In this document: piece by piece, positions 9,471 to 18,374 of the stretch
How the letters are laid out: each line of letters opens with the position of its first letter
Numbering within the stretch: position 1 is the first letter of the stretch
Position numbers and translations under genes: made by a program
NCBI GenBank assembly: GCA_029262855.1
Contig: JAJCYP010000126.1
Span: 1 to 64,000, forward strand
Source of the DNA: Bacteroidota bacterium
GTDB taxonomy: Bacteria; Bacteroidota; Rhodothermia; Rhodothermales; UBA10348
Direction: 5' to 3'
Length of the DNA stretch: 64,000 nucleotides
The notes under the pieces: model-generated
Seen by the model: the letters and a program-made list of their open reading frames with translations, nothing else
Databases searched by the model: none
What the model was told of the DNA's origin: nothing

Positions 9471-9917
9471 ATGGAATACAAGGATAAGATCGTAGACAAA
9501 CAGGTTGGCCGAAACTCGGATCTGTACGCGCAGTCAATCGCTGAGCTGAAGACGCCCGAAGAGCGCTATCCCCATCTGCGGATCCTCGTCAGCATCATCG
9601 AGCAGGCGCATCCGGAATGGAATCAGGCCCCCCACAAGGACCGTCAGGTAGCCAACATCGTGTTCAAGATGTCCCGAGCCGCCATCGGCGTCGAAGAGGT
9701 GGCTGAAATCGTACGGCTGCGCGACGCCGAGAGGGGATACGGTCCGCTGCCGGATGACGATCGGTCCCGCAGGAGTCGGAACACAGAACCGTCCGACGAC
9801 GACGATCGAACCTCAAACAGCAAAGCCGACGCGGCCAACGCAGCCAAGGCTGACAGCGAGAAGCCGGAAGCCGATGCCAAGGAAGCCCCCGACGCCAAGA
9901 AGGGCGACAAGTCGTAG
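9471..9917 (+). CDS. DUF4290-like protein with acidic disordered tail
   Basis: The first 80 residues (MEYKDKIVDKQVGRNSDLYAQS, PHLRILVSIIEQAHPEW, ANIVFKMSRAAI) resemble the N-terminal helical region of DUF4290, a Bacteroidota-restricted cytoplasmic family of unknown role. Residues about 88-148 are low-complexity, rich in Asp, Ala, Lys and Glu, and probably unstructured. There is no signal peptide. It is a single gene, convergent with ruvC (14 bases between stops). The family match is from memory and moderate; the phylogenetic hint is useful for placing the organism. Confidence 0.65.
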   Translation: MEYKDKIVDKQVGRNSDLYAQSIAELKTPEERYPHLRILVSIIEQAHPEWNQAPHKDRQVANIVFKMSRAAIGVEEVAEIVRLRDAERGYGPLPDDDRSRRSRNTEPSDDDDRTSNSKADAANAAKADSEKPEADAKEAPDAKKGDKS

Positions 9918-9931
9918 TCGTTCGGGCGGAA

Positions 9932-10477
9932 TCAGCCCCCCAGGCGTCCCGGGTTCTGTTTGACGAACTGCGCCCAACCGGAATACTTCGCTCCGGTTGA
10001 CTTCGCTCCCCGGTGAGCGTGGCAGAGGCTGACGGCCAGCGCATCTGACGCGTCCAGGCCCATTTTGGGGTCTTGTTCCGTGACAGAAAGCATGGAGCGA
10101 ACCATGAACCATACCTGCTGCTTCGAGGCATTTCCGTTCCCGGTGACGGACTTCTTGACCTCCTTGGGCGTGTACTCGATCACGGGTATGTCGCGGGCGA
10201 GGGCGGCCAACATGGCGGCCGCCTGGGCCCGCCCGAGCTTCAACATGGACTGGGCGTTGTTGCCGTAGATGGGCATTTCGATCGCACAGGCATCCGGCAG
10301 GCACCGGTCGATCACGGCAAGCAATCGATCATGAATCTGCTTCAGGCGGAGCTGATGCGAATCGGTCCCGTCAAAGGTCAGGACACCGTACTCAATCAGC
10401 GTCTCTTTTCCGGCGCTGACTTCAATGACACCGAAGCCGGTGATGCGGGAGCCGGGGTCAACGCCCAATACAATCAT
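9932..10477 (-). CDS. ruvC: Holliday junction resolvase RuvC
   Basis: RuvC cuts four-way DNA junctions made by RuvAB during recombinational repair. The 181-residue product begins MIVLGVDPGSRITGFGVIE with the first catalytic Asp at 7. The second acidic residue is in AIEMPIYGNN and the last pair lies in LDASDALAVSLCHAH. Length and motifs are standard. It starts directly after the yebC stop with no spacer, so it is translated from the same message; yebC-ruvC linkage is common in bacteria. RuvB is 16 kb away at 26710-27750; ruvA was not seen. Confidence 0.96.
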   Translation of the reverse strand: MIVLGVDPGSRITGFGVIEVSAGKETLIEYGVLTFDGTDSHQLRLKQIHDRLLAVIDRCLPDACAIEMPIYGNNAQSMLKLGRAQAAAMLAALARDIPVIEYTPKEVKKSVTGNGNASKQQVWFMVRSMLSVTEQDPKMGLDASDALAVSLCHAHRGAKSTGAKYSGWAQFVKQNPGRLGG

Positions 10478-11224
10478 TTACCCGAGAGCGGCCACGAGTT
10501 CTTCGTCGAACTCCAGCGTTGAGTTGACGGTCTGGACATCCTGGTGGTCTTCAATTTTTTCCAGGAGCGCGGCTACCTTTTGGGCCTCGTCTACCTGAAG
10601 CGTCTTGGTCATGGTCGGAATGCGCTGCAGATTTGCGTCCTCCACCGGAATGCCCGCCGCTTCGAGTGCGGACTGAACGGCACCGAAGGCCTCGACCGGC
10701 GTCGTGACAATGAACTGGTCCTCTTCCTGAACCAGATCCTCGGCCCCGGCATCGGCCACCAGTTCAAACAGGTCCAACTCATCCTGGCCTTCTGCCTTGA
10801 CCTCGAAGATCCCTTTCTGGTCGAAGAGAAAGGCCACCGAACCGGAGTTTCCCAGTTGCCCGCCTGCCTTCGAGAACATCGCACGCAGATCTGAAACCGT
10901 TCGGTTGGTGTTGTCGGTCAGGGCGTCGACAAATATGGCGATTCCGTTGGGGGCATAGCCCTCGTAGGACACCTCTTCGTAGTCCGCACCCTGGATTTCG
11001 CCCGTACCACGCTTGATGGCCCGCGTGATGTTGTCCTTGGGCATGTTCTCGGCCTTCGCCTTGTCCACGGACAGGGCCAGCCGGGCGTTCATGCCTGGAT
11101 CACCACCACCTTCGCGCGCGGCGACCATGATGTCCCGTGTAATCCGGGCCCATACTTTGGAGCGCCGGTGGTCTGTGACGGCCTTCTGGCGTTTGATCTT
11201 GGACCATTTACTGTGGCCAGACAT
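10478..11224 (-). CDS. yebC: YebC/PmpR/TACO1-family protein
   Basis: The 248-residue product begins MSGHSKWSKIKRQKAVTDHRR, the hallmark N-terminus, followed by the GGGDPGMNARLALSVDKAKAENMPKDNI stretch typical of the family. Members act as DNA-binding regulators and, in recent work on YebC/TACO1, as factors that help ribosomes through proline-rich stretches. It stops immediately before the ruvC start. A 66-base gap separates it from the divergently transcribed ribD. Confidence 0.96.
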   Translation of the reverse strand: MSGHSKWSKIKRQKAVTDHRRSKVWARITRDIMVAAREGGGDPGMNARLALSVDKAKAENMPKDNITRAIKRGTGEIQGADYEEVSYEGYAPNGIAIFVDALTDNTNRTVSDLRAMFSKAGGQLGNSGSVAFLFDQKGIFEVKAEGQDELDLFELVADAGAEDLVQEEDQFIVTTPVEAFGAVQSALEAAGIPVEDANLQRIPTMTKTLQVDEAQKVAALLEKIEDHQDVQTVNSTLEFDEELVAALG

Positions 11225-11290
11225 ACCTGATGCGTTGGTGATCGTGGTGGTCTAAACTTATGAGTCGCTGCGGGGTTTTCCTCAATAGTA

Positions 11291-12319
11291 ATGGAAGCCG
11301 GCGATATTCAATGGATGCGGCGGGCATTGGAGCTCGCGAGCCGGGGTGGACGGGAGGTTCGCCCCAATCCGCTGGTGGGATGCATCGTGGTGGGGGCGGC
11401 CGGCGAGGTTCTGGGTGCCGGATGGCACGGGCAGTTTGGCGGGCCTCACGCGGAGGTCATGGCCCTCAAGGACCTGGTTGGGGTCGACCTGTCTGAGGCG
11501 ACCCTCTACGTAAACCTGGAGCCATGCAATCACCACGGAAAGACTCCTCCGTGCACTGATCTGCTCTTGAGCCGCGGCGTGGGTACCGTAGTGGTTGGTG
11601 CCATGGACCCCAATCCCCGCGTCTCAGGCGAAGGTATTCGGCACCTGAGGGAGTCCGGTGTCGAGGTGCGAACCGGATGTCTCGACGAGGAGTGCACGGC
11701 CGTAAATGCGGGGTTCTTCCGACGGATGTTGACCGGGCGCCCACACGTTACGCTGAAGATCGCGCAGTCGTTGGACGGCTACGTCGCCCCGCGGGTCGGC
11801 TCGTCCCAATGGATCACGGGAGAGGCTTCGATCAAGCGTGTCCACGCGATGCGTGCCGAGGCCGATGCGGTGCTAACGGGAACGGGTACGGTTCTGGCCG
11901 ATGATCCCAGCCTGACGGTCCGCCTCGTGGAAGGACCCAATCCCATCCGGCTCGTTCTGGATCGGCGGGGCGTCCTGCCCGTCAGTGCGCGCGTTTTGAG
12001 CGACGGCGGTCGAACCACGGTTATTCGTGGACCCGTTGTCAATGAGCGCATTGATTTGTCCGCCGCGTTGACCGCGTTACCGGAGGAAATCCTGTACCTG
12101 ATGGTGGAGGCCGGCCCCCGCCTTACAAGCTCCATGCTTTCCGATGGGCTGGTGGACGAACTCCACGTGTTCACGGCGCCGGTTCTCCTGGGCGGAGGCA
12201 GGCGTGCCTTTGACGATCCGGCGCGGGAAACGTTGGCAGACGCCCTGCGTGCCACCGCCGTCGAATACGAGCGGGTCGGCCTGGATATGCTGACCCGCAT
12301 CACTCTCAGGGAGCCATAG
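11291..12319 (+). CDS. ribD: Bifunctional riboflavin deaminase/reductase RibD
   Basis: RibD does the second and third steps of riboflavin synthesis: deamination of the pyrimidine, then reduction of the ribose side chain. The N-terminal deaminase has the zinc motif HAE near residue 54 and PCNHHGKTPPC around 77-87. The reductase begins near residue 150 (PHVTLKIAQSLDGYVA) and has the TGTGTVLADDPSLTVR substrate loop. At 342 residues it is of normal length. It begins a plus-strand series, with ribE four bases downstream. No FMN riboswitch fits in the 66-base leader. Confidence 0.96.
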   Translation: MEAGDIQWMRRALELASRGGREVRPNPLVGCIVVGAAGEVLGAGWHGQFGGPHAEVMALKDLVGVDLSEATLYVNLEPCNHHGKTPPCTDLLLSRGVGTVVVGAMDPNPRVSGEGIRHLRESGVEVRTGCLDEECTAVNAGFFRRMLTGRPHVTLKIAQSLDGYVAPRVGSSQWITGEASIKRVHAMRAEADAVLTGTGTVLADDPSLTVRLVEGPNPIRLVLDRRGVLPVSARVLSDGGRTTVIRGPVVNERIDLSAALTALPEEILYLMVEAGPRLTSSMLSDGLVDELHVFTAPVLLGGGRRAFDDPARETLADALRATAVEYERVGLDMLTRITLREP

Positions 12320-12323
12320 CACT

Positions 12324-12965
12324 GTGTTTACCGGAATTATCGAAGCAACGGGTCGCGTCGCAGCCGTGACGGGTCGAGGCGGCGGCGTCCGTTTTCGTGT
12401 GGAAGCGCCTTTCGCCTCGGAGTTGCGCGTCGACGAGAGCGTGTCGGTGAACGGGGTCTGCCAGACCGTGGTCTCCTGCGACGCCCGGGGCTTTGAGGTC
12501 CAGGCGATCGAGGAGACCCTCGCCAAGACGAATCTCGGTACCCTCAAGCCAGGGTCGGCCGTCAATCTGGAACGCGCCATGCAGATCGGTGGCCGTCTGG
12601 ACGGACATCTTGTTCAGGGGCATGTTGATGCCACCGGTACCGTACGGGAAATCGAGACGCTGGAGACGAGTTGGCTGTACACCGTCCAGTTCGAGGACCG
12701 ATTCCGGTCCTACGTAATTCCGGTCGGATCCATCTGTCTGAACGGGATCAGTCTCACGGTCGCGCGCCTGGACGGGAATCGGCTCACCGTTGCCATCATT
12801 CCGCACACGTTCGAGAACACCACCGTCTCCGGCTGGAAGGTTGGAACCGCCCTCAACATGGAGTTTGATATGGTGGGCAAGTATGTGGTGGGGTTCCTGG
12901 AAAACCAGAAGTCCGTGCCGGGCGTCGGGATGACCGGATCGTGGCTGCGAGAGCAGGGGTTCTAG
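12324..12965 (+). CDS. ribE: Riboflavin synthase alpha chain
   Basis: Riboflavin synthase dismutates two molecules of 6,7-dimethyl-8-ribityllumazine. The 213-residue protein starts at a GTG ([12 protein letters not shown] in translation) and has two tandem lumazine-binding barrels; the second begins around residue 97 at the GHVDATG repeat of the first barrel's features. SVNGVCQTV and [11 protein letters not shown] are the two equivalent internal motifs. The start follows the ribD stop by four bases, so the pair is likely co-translated. Lumazine synthase (ribH) and ribAB are not in this window. Confidence 0.95.
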   Translation: MFTGIIEATGRVAAVTGRGGGVRFRVEAPFASELRVDESVSVNGVCQTVVSCDARGFEVQAIEETLAKTNLGTLKPGSAVNLERAMQIGGRLDGHLVQGHVDATGTVREIETLETSWLYTVQFEDRFRSYVIPVGSICLNGISLTVARLDGNRLTVAIIPHTFENTTVSGWKVGTALNMEFDMVGKYVVGFLENQKSVPGVGMTGSWLREQGF

Positions 12966-13065
12966 TCTTCTGCCATTTTGTCACGACTCTCCGAACCCGC
13001 ATCGAGGAGGGACGTTACACGCTGCTGGCCCCACGTTGAGAAGGGCCCAAAGCAAATCCCACCTG

Positions 13066-14496
13066 ATGCATAATCTGCTCACTGATATCCCTGTCCTCGA
13101 CGGCACCGAGGATCTGGACGCGCCCAAGACCGCAGGAATCGAGGTCAGCGGTCGCAAGGCGGTCTACCTGGAGACCTATGGCTGCCAGATGAATGTGTCC
13201 GATTCCGAAATCGTGGCATCCGTGTTGCGAAACGCTGGATTCGGTCTGACGCACAACGAGGCCGAAGCCGACATCATTCTTCTCAACACGTGCGCAATCC
13301 GGGAGAACGCCGAACAGAAGGTGCGTCGCCGCCTGGATGCGCTGCGCGCCGATAAGCGTCGGAACCGTCCCGATCTCAAGCTTGGGATCCTGGGCTGCAT
13401 GGCCGAGCGCCTCCGCCACAAGCTGCTCGAGCAGGAGAAACTGGTTGATCTCGTCGTCGGCCCCGATGCGTACCGGGATATTCCGAGACTCCTGGATGAG
13501 TCGGCGGAGTCCGGTCAGGCTGCGGTCAACGTCCAGCTCTCGCGAGAGGAGACCTACGCCGACATCGCACCGGTTCGGTACGACACCAACGGCGTCTCGG
13601 CCTTCGTCAGCATCATGCGCGGGTGCGACAACATGTGTGCGTTCTGCGTGGTGCCGTTCACCCGGGGCCGGGAGCGCAGTCGTCCGGTATCCAGCATTCT
13701 GGGCGAATGCCGTGAGCTGGTCGATGGCGGGTTCAAGGAAGTCACGGTATTGGGCCAGAACGTCAATTCGTACCGGTACGACGACAACGGGTCGGCCGTC
13801 AGTTTCGCCGAACTACTGCATCGTATCAGCCTGATCAGCTCGGAACTGCGGATTCGTTATTCCACCAGCCATCCGAAGGACTGTTCAGACGAATTGCTCC
13901 ACGTCCATGCCGAGCGTGACAACGTCTGCAACTACATCCACCTGCCGGTGCAGCACGGAAATACCAATGTGCTGCAGCGGATGAAACGGACCTACACCCG
14001 TGCCGAGTATCTCGCGCTGGTGGATCGCGCCAGAAATATCGTACCGGGCATTTCATTCTCGACCGACCTCATCGCAGGATTCTGTGACGAAACCGAGGCA
14101 GAGCATCAGGACACGCTGAGTCTCATGGAGACGGTGCGCTACGACCACGCGTACATGTTCATGTACAGCGAGCGGCCCGACACATATGCTGCCCGCAAGT
14201 ACCTGGACAATGTGCCAGAGGACGTCAAGAAGCGGCGGCTGAACGAGATCATCCAGCTCCAGAGCCGGATCTCGGGCGAAAACAATCGGCAGGATATCGG
14301 GACCGAGCACGTGGTGCTGATCGAGGGCACCAGCAAGCGTAGCGAGGACCAGCTGAAGGGCCGGACTGACACGAACAAGATGGTTGTATTCGACAAGGTT
14401 GGGATGCTTGCCAAGGGCGACTACGCACGAGTCACCATCGAAGACTGTACGTCAGCCACGCTCAGGGGCCGGGTCCTGACCCCGGTGGTGGCCTGA
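13066..14496 (+). CDS. miaB: tRNA methylthiotransferase MiaB
   Basis: MiaB is a radical-SAM enzyme with two iron-sulfur clusters that adds a methylthio group to i6A37 of tRNA. From ATG 13066 the product is 476 residues. The auxiliary cluster cysteines are Cys40 (YGCQMN), Cys76 ([10 protein letters not shown]) and Cys111 (GCMAERL). The radical-SAM triplet is Cys187, Cys191 and Cys194 in [14 protein letters not shown] domain covers the last 60 residues or so. A TTG ten codons upstream (13036) also lies in frame. The sigma-54 activator gene starts one base after its stop. Confidence 0.95.
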   Translation: MHNLLTDIPVLDGTEDLDAPKTAGIEVSGRKAVYLETYGCQMNVSDSEIVASVLRNAGFGLTHNEAEADIILLNTCAIRENAEQKVRRRLDALRADKRRNRPDLKLGILGCMAERLRHKLLEQEKLVDLVVGPDAYRDIPRLLDESAESGQAAVNVQLSREETYADIAPVRYDTNGVSAFVSIMRGCDNMCAFCVVPFTRGRERSRPVSSILGECRELVDGGFKEVTVLGQNVNSYRYDDNGSAVSFAELLHRISLISSELRIRYSTSHPKDCSDELLHVHAERDNVCNYIHLPVQHGNTNVLQRMKRTYTRAEYLALVDRARNIVPGISFSTDLIAGFCDETEAEHQDTLSLMETVRYDHAYMFMYSERPDTYAARKYLDNVPEDVKKRRLNEIIQLQSRISGENNRQDIGTEHVVLIEGTSKRSEDQLKGRTDTNKMVVFDKVGMLAKGDYARVTIEDCTSATLRGRVLTPVVA

Positions 14497-14497
14497 G

Positions 14498-15727
14498 ATG
14501 GATCGCATCTCACTACAGGAACGATTCGGCATCATCGGCCGGTCCGATGCCATTCGGCAGGTGATCGACCGGGTGCGCCAGGTGGCCAAGACCGAGATCA
14601 CGATCCTCGTCCAGGGCGAGAGTGGCGTCGGGAAAGAGCTGATTGCCCAGGCCCTGCACCAGCTCTCAGAGCGGCGTCACAAGGGGCTGCAGATTGTCAA
14701 TTGCGGCGCCATCCCCGAGGGCCTGATTGAGTCGGAGCTTTTTGGTGCGGAGAAGGGTGCCTACACCGGGTCGGTGGATCGACGGGCAGGTTATTTCGAG
14801 GAGGCATCGGGCGGGACCATCTTCCTGGATGAGATTGGCGAGATGCCGCTGACGGCCCAAGTTCGACTCCTTCGGGTTCTGGAAAACGGAGAGTTCAGCC
14901 GTGTTGGCAGCTCCAAGGTCCTCAGGACCGACGTCCGCGTGCTGGCGGCCACGAACAAGGATCTGGGCCGCGAAGTCCAGGCAGGCCGGTTTCGCGAGGA
15001 CCTCTACTACCGTCTGTCCACGGTCATTATTCGCGTCCCCCCGCTTCGCGAGCGCAAGGAGGACATCCTTCAACTGTTCGAACATTTCCAGCACCGGTTC
15101 GCGCAGCAGTACAACACCAGTTCAAACCAACTCAGTGATGACGCGCGGCGTCTGCTGATGAGATATCGGTGGCCCGGAAATATCCGCGAGCTCCGCAACG
15201 TGGCTGAGCAGAGTGCGGTCCTGCTGGAGGGCGATGCCATCAGCGAAACGGAGTTGCGCTCTTTTCTCCGGGGGGTGTCGGCCTCTCAGGACGGGCTGCT
15301 GCCTGTAGTCTCGCCCGGTTCAGAGGAAAAGGAGCCGGACCGGGAGCGCGAGCTCATTTACAGGGCACTGCTGGAGATTCGCCTTGAGATGCGGGGGCTG
15401 AAGGACCAGATGTCGGCGCTGCTGGGGACGTTCCAGGGCAGTTCGAGCAAGGCCATGGTGGTGCATCGTGACTCGATTCGCCGCGAAATCCAGGAAATGG
15501 TCGAAGACATTCCCTTCGAAATCGAAGGCGACGCCGATCTGGATGCCAATGGGTATGATCCCGATCCGCAGGACGAGCCGCTGCCTTCACTGGAGGATGC
15601 CGAGCGAAAGCTGATCACCGAGGCACTGAAGCGTTTTGAGGGCAACCGCAGGCAAACGGCGAAGGCGTTGGGTATCTCGGAGCGCACGCTCTACCGCAAG
15701 ATCAAGGAGTTCGAGGATGCTGAGTAG
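14498..15727 (+). CDS. Sigma-54-dependent transcriptional activator without sensory domain
   Basis: This 409-residue AAA+ enhancer-binding protein opens sigma-54 promoters. The AAA+ domain begins almost at the N-terminus (residue about 10), so there is no receiver, GAF or PAS input domain. Walker A is GESGVGKE at 40-47; the sigma-54 contact loop is GAYTGS at 87-92 instead of the usual GAFTGA; Walker B is IFLDE at 108-112; arginines follow in REDLYYRL. A linker of about 90 residues with a coiled-coil-like piece precedes a Fis-type helix-turn-helix (NRRQTAKALGISERTLYRKIKEF). RpoN itself is encoded at 28465. It overlaps lptE by 11 bases. Confidence 0.92.
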   Translation: MDRISLQERFGIIGRSDAIRQVIDRVRQVAKTEITILVQGESGVGKELIAQALHQLSERRHKGLQIVNCGAIPEGLIESELFGAEKGAYTGSVDRRAGYFEEASGGTIFLDEIGEMPLTAQVRLLRVLENGEFSRVGSSKVLRTDVRVLAATNKDLGREVQAGRFREDLYYRLSTVIIRVPPLRERKEDILQLFEHFQHRFAQQYNTSSNQLSDDARRLLMRYRWPGNIRELRNVAEQSAVLLEGDAISETELRSFLRGVSASQDGLLPVVSPGSEEKEPDRERELIYRALLEIRLEMRGLKDQMSALLGTFQGSSSKAMVVHRDSIRREIQEMVEDIPFEIEGDADLDANGYDPDPQDEPLPSLEDAERKLITEALKRFEGNRRQTAKALGISERTLYRKIKEFEDAE

Positions 15728-16244
15728 CCCGCGATCAGGAATGCGATGGGGCAGCAGTCTGCTTCTGGCGGCCATATGCCTGACGCCGGTCTCGTGCTGG
15801 TTCTACAGCTTCAGCGGAGCCACCATCCCCAGCCATCTTTCCACAGTTGCGATTCCGCTCGCCGATGACCGGACGGTGAGCACCGTTTCGGGCCTTGACG
15901 AGCGACTCACTCAGCTGTTCATTGATCGCTTCGTAGGCCAGACCCGTCTGTCGCTGTCCACCTCGCAGCAAGAGGCAGACGTGGTCCTGCGCTCCACGAT
16001 CCAGAACTATCAGAACCAGCCCACTTCCGTTGGCGGCGACGAACGGGCCACTCGCAACCGGGTAACGGTCTCGGTGAACGTGGTCTACTTCGACTCGAAA
16101 CGCAATCAGGAAATTCTCTCGCGGACGTTTTCGGGATTTGAGGAGTACGATCCACTCGATCCGAATCTCGAGGAGGAGGCCGCCATCGCGGCGCTGGAGA
16201 AAATCGCGGATGACGTCTTTACGGCGGCAACCTCCAACTGGTAG
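15717..16244 (+). CDS. lptE: LptE-like lipoprotein for LPS assembly
   Basis: The 175-residue product has a lipoprotein signal with the probable lipid Cys in LTPVSCWFYSF near residue 27, followed by the SGATIPSHLSTVAIPL stretch that marks Bacteroidota LptE. LptE plugs the LptD barrel in the outer membrane and delivers LPS to the surface. The ATG lies inside the end of the activator gene (11-base overlap), and the stop TAG shares its last base with the GTG start of the next gene, so all three are tightly coupled. No lptD is visible. The LptE call rests on signal, size and motif. Confidence 0.8.
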   Translation: MLSSPRSGMRWGSSLLLAAICLTPVSCWFYSFSGATIPSHLSTVAIPLADDRTVSTVSGLDERLTQLFIDRFVGQTRLSLSTSQQEADVVLRSTIQNYQNQPTSVGGDERATRNRVTVSVNVVYFDSKRNQEILSRTFSGFEEYDPLDPNLEEEAAIAALEKIADDVFTAATSNW

Positions 16245-17746
16245 TGGCCGCCCTCTACGCGATCGCCCTGGGCGTGATCACGCTTCTTGGACTCAATCAT
16301 TTCTGGTTGTCGTGGCGGTTTGCGCGGACCCGCCGCTTGATTGAGGGCCCGGTCCCGGAGGAGCGCCCGGCCGAAGAACCGGCAGAGTGGCCCCGGATTA
16401 CCGTCCAGATCCCGCTCTACAACGAGGCGTTGGTAGCCGATCGGGTGATTGCGGCCTGTGCGCGCCTGGACTATCCCGCGAGCAGGCTTGAGATCCAGGT
16501 ACTCGACGACTCGACCGATGAGACGGTCAAGGTGGCCGCGGACTCCGTCCGATTCTGGCGACGGCAGGGGATCAACATGGTGCACCTGCACCGGACGCAT
16601 CGACGTGGCTACAAGGCGGGTGCCCTGGCGGATGGGCTACGCGTTGCCCGGGGCGAGTTCATTGCCATGTTTGATGCCGACTTCGTCCCACCACGCAACT
16701 TCCTGCGAACACTGATCGGGCGATTTCAACCTGCTGATGTGGGCCTCGTGCAGGCCCGCTGGGGGCACCTGAATGACGGCGCAGGTCTCCTGACGCGCCT
16801 CCAGGGATTTGGCCTGGACGCACATTTTGCGGTGGAGCAGGAATCGAGAACAGCCTCCGGCTATCCCGCAGGTTTCAACGGGACGGCGGGCATCTGGCGA
16901 CGGGCTTGTATCGACGACGCGGGGGGCTGGAGTGCGGATACGCTCACCGAGGACCTGGATTTGAGCTACCGGGCGCAGCTAAAGGGTTGGCGAATGGTGT
17001 ACGTCACCGACCTGGTCGTGCCGGCCGAGTTGCCCATCGAGATGGGGGGATTCCGGGCGCAGCAGCATCGGTGGACCAAGGGCGCCGTCCAGACCGCCAT
17101 GAAGCTCGCCGGATCCGTGGCTCGAAGTGATCATTCGGCCGCTTTCCGCATGCAGGGACTCATTCATCTCACGGCCAATGCAGGCTTCCCCTTCGTCCTT
17201 GTCGTGGCCCTGCTTCACGCTCCACTGGCCTACCAGAAGGCGGTGGGCACGGGTCCGGGCGAAGCCTACTTCGCGCTTCTCGGCGTGGGTATCGCCGGCT
17301 TCGGTGGTTTCTTTGCGGCGCACCTGACCGCGCAGCGGGCCCTGTACCCCGACTGGGGGCGGCGGATGTGGCGCTTCCCGATCCTGCTTGCCGCCTCTCT
17401 CGGGATGGCGCTCTCAAACACGCTGGCCGTGGTTGAGGCCCTGGCGCGCCGGTCCTCACCCTTTGTTCGGACTCCCAAGTTCAACAGCGTTGACACGACG
17501 GAAGCCTCGGCATGGTGGCGCACCGCCTATGCCGGCTCCAGCCTGAAGCCCGCCGTTTTCCTTGAGGCCTTGATGGCCTTGTACACGACTGCAGGATTGG
17601 CAGTCCTTGTCTCGTCGGGTGCCTGGGGAGCGATTCCTTTTCAGTTGGTGTTCGCTCTGGGGTTCTGGTTGGTCTTCGGCTTTTCAGTCCGGGACGCCGG
17701 CCTGACCCGACGCGCGCTTCCCTTGCACAGTCCAGCGACTAAATAG
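16244..17746 (+). CDS. Membrane glycosyltransferase family 2 (cellulose synthase-like)
   Basis: This 500-residue processive-type GT2 has an N-terminal membrane helix (residues 3-22). The catalytic domain shows DDS at 88-90, DAD at 144-146, an EDLDLSYR motif near 235 and QQHRW near 273, the D,D,D,QxxRW set of CesA-like enzymes. Four or more membrane helices lie in the C-terminal 180 residues. It starts at a GTG that overlaps the lptE stop by one base. There is no PilZ domain. The sugar donor and product are unknown; beta-mannan or glucan synthases and dolichyl-type enzymes share this form. Confidence 0.88.
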   Translation: MAALYAIALGVITLLGLNHFWLSWRFARTRRLIEGPVPEERPAEEPAEWPRITVQIPLYNEALVADRVIAACARLDYPASRLEIQVLDDSTDETVKVAADSVRFWRRQGINMVHLHRTHRRGYKAGALADGLRVARGEFIAMFDADFVPPRNFLRTLIGRFQPADVGLVQARWGHLNDGAGLLTRLQGFGLDAHFAVEQESRTASGYPAGFNGTAGIWRRACIDDAGGWSADTLTEDLDLSYRAQLKGWRMVYVTDLVVPAELPIEMGGFRAQQHRWTKGAVQTAMKLAGSVARSDHSAAFRMQGLIHLTANAGFPFVLVVALLHAPLAYQKAVGTGPGEAYFALLGVGIAGFGGFFAAHLTAQRALYPDWGRRMWRFPILLAASLGMALSNTLAVVEALARRSSPFVRTPKFNSVDTTEASAWWRTAYAGSSLKPAVFLEALMALYTTAGLAVLVSSGAWGAIPFQLVFALGFWLVFGFSVRDAGLTRRALPLHSPATK

Positions 17747-17774
17747 ACGTATCTTACCCGCAGTATTCCCTGGA

Positions 17775-18371
17775 ATGACGGACTCGATGGCAAGACCAGA
17801 TCTGCGTGAACTAACAAGAAGGCTCGAGGAGGGGCAGGCTGCCGAGGTGGTTGCTGCGCTCACCGGGCCCGTTGCCGAAGAGCCCGGTCACGTGGCCTGC
17901 ATCGTGGTACTGGCGCGTGCGCTCGAGGCATCCGACAGACCCCTCGAGGCGCTCGCACGCTGGCGGGCCGCGTATGCGCTCTGTCCGGACAGTCCGGTGA
18001 TTCGGGACGACCTGCGCCGTCTTGCCGCATCTGTGGCCTGCGTGGCGGCCGCGGAAACTCGAACGAGTCGCGCCTTGGAAGCCGCAGACCAGTCGCTCCG
18101 GGAAGACGAGCCCTATCACGAGTTGGACGAGTTGATCAAAGAACTGGAGACGGCACGGATTGTCCCGGATCCCAAGCTCGAGCCCATCGACGCAGGGCGA
18201 TTGGTGCCGGATGTGGAAGACGTAGTCTCCGAAACGCTCGCCAAGATCTACGCCAATCAGAAGTTCTACGAGGAAGCGGCCAGGGTCTACGAAAAGCTGG
18301 CCGTGCAACAGAAGGACCGGAAGGATGAGTTCATCCAGAAGGCCTCCGACATCCGGCAGCGGGCCTCCTAA
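17775..18371 (+). CDS. TPR-like protein, function unknown
   Basis: The 198-residue product is soluble, without a signal peptide. Two helical-repeat regions are visible: residues about 20-80 (AAEVVAALTGPVAEEPGH, RPLEALARWRAAYALCPDSP) and the C-terminal 45 residues (VSETLAKIYANQKFYEEAARVYEKLAVQQKDR), both of TPR type, joined by an acidic middle. The end of the protein looks like the C-terminal repeat of several Bacteroidota TPR proteins. A second ATG at 17787 would remove four residues. It sits between the GT2 gene and anmK, three bases before the latter, so it is probably in the same operon. Confidence 0.7.
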   Translation: MTDSMARPDLRELTRRLEEGQAAEVVAALTGPVAEEPGHVACIVVLARALEASDRPLEALARWRAAYALCPDSPVIRDDLRRLAASVACVAAAETRTSRALEAADQSLREDEPYHELDELIKELETARIVPDPKLEPIDAGRLVPDVEDVVSETLAKIYANQKFYEEAARVYEKLAVQQKDRKDEFIQKASDIRQRAS

Positions 18372-18374
18372 CCG

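Noticed and set aside
16244-17746. Calling the GT2 gene bcsA
   Set aside because: No PilZ domain, no BcsB neighbour and fewer membrane helices; only the general CesA-like GT2 assignment is supported.
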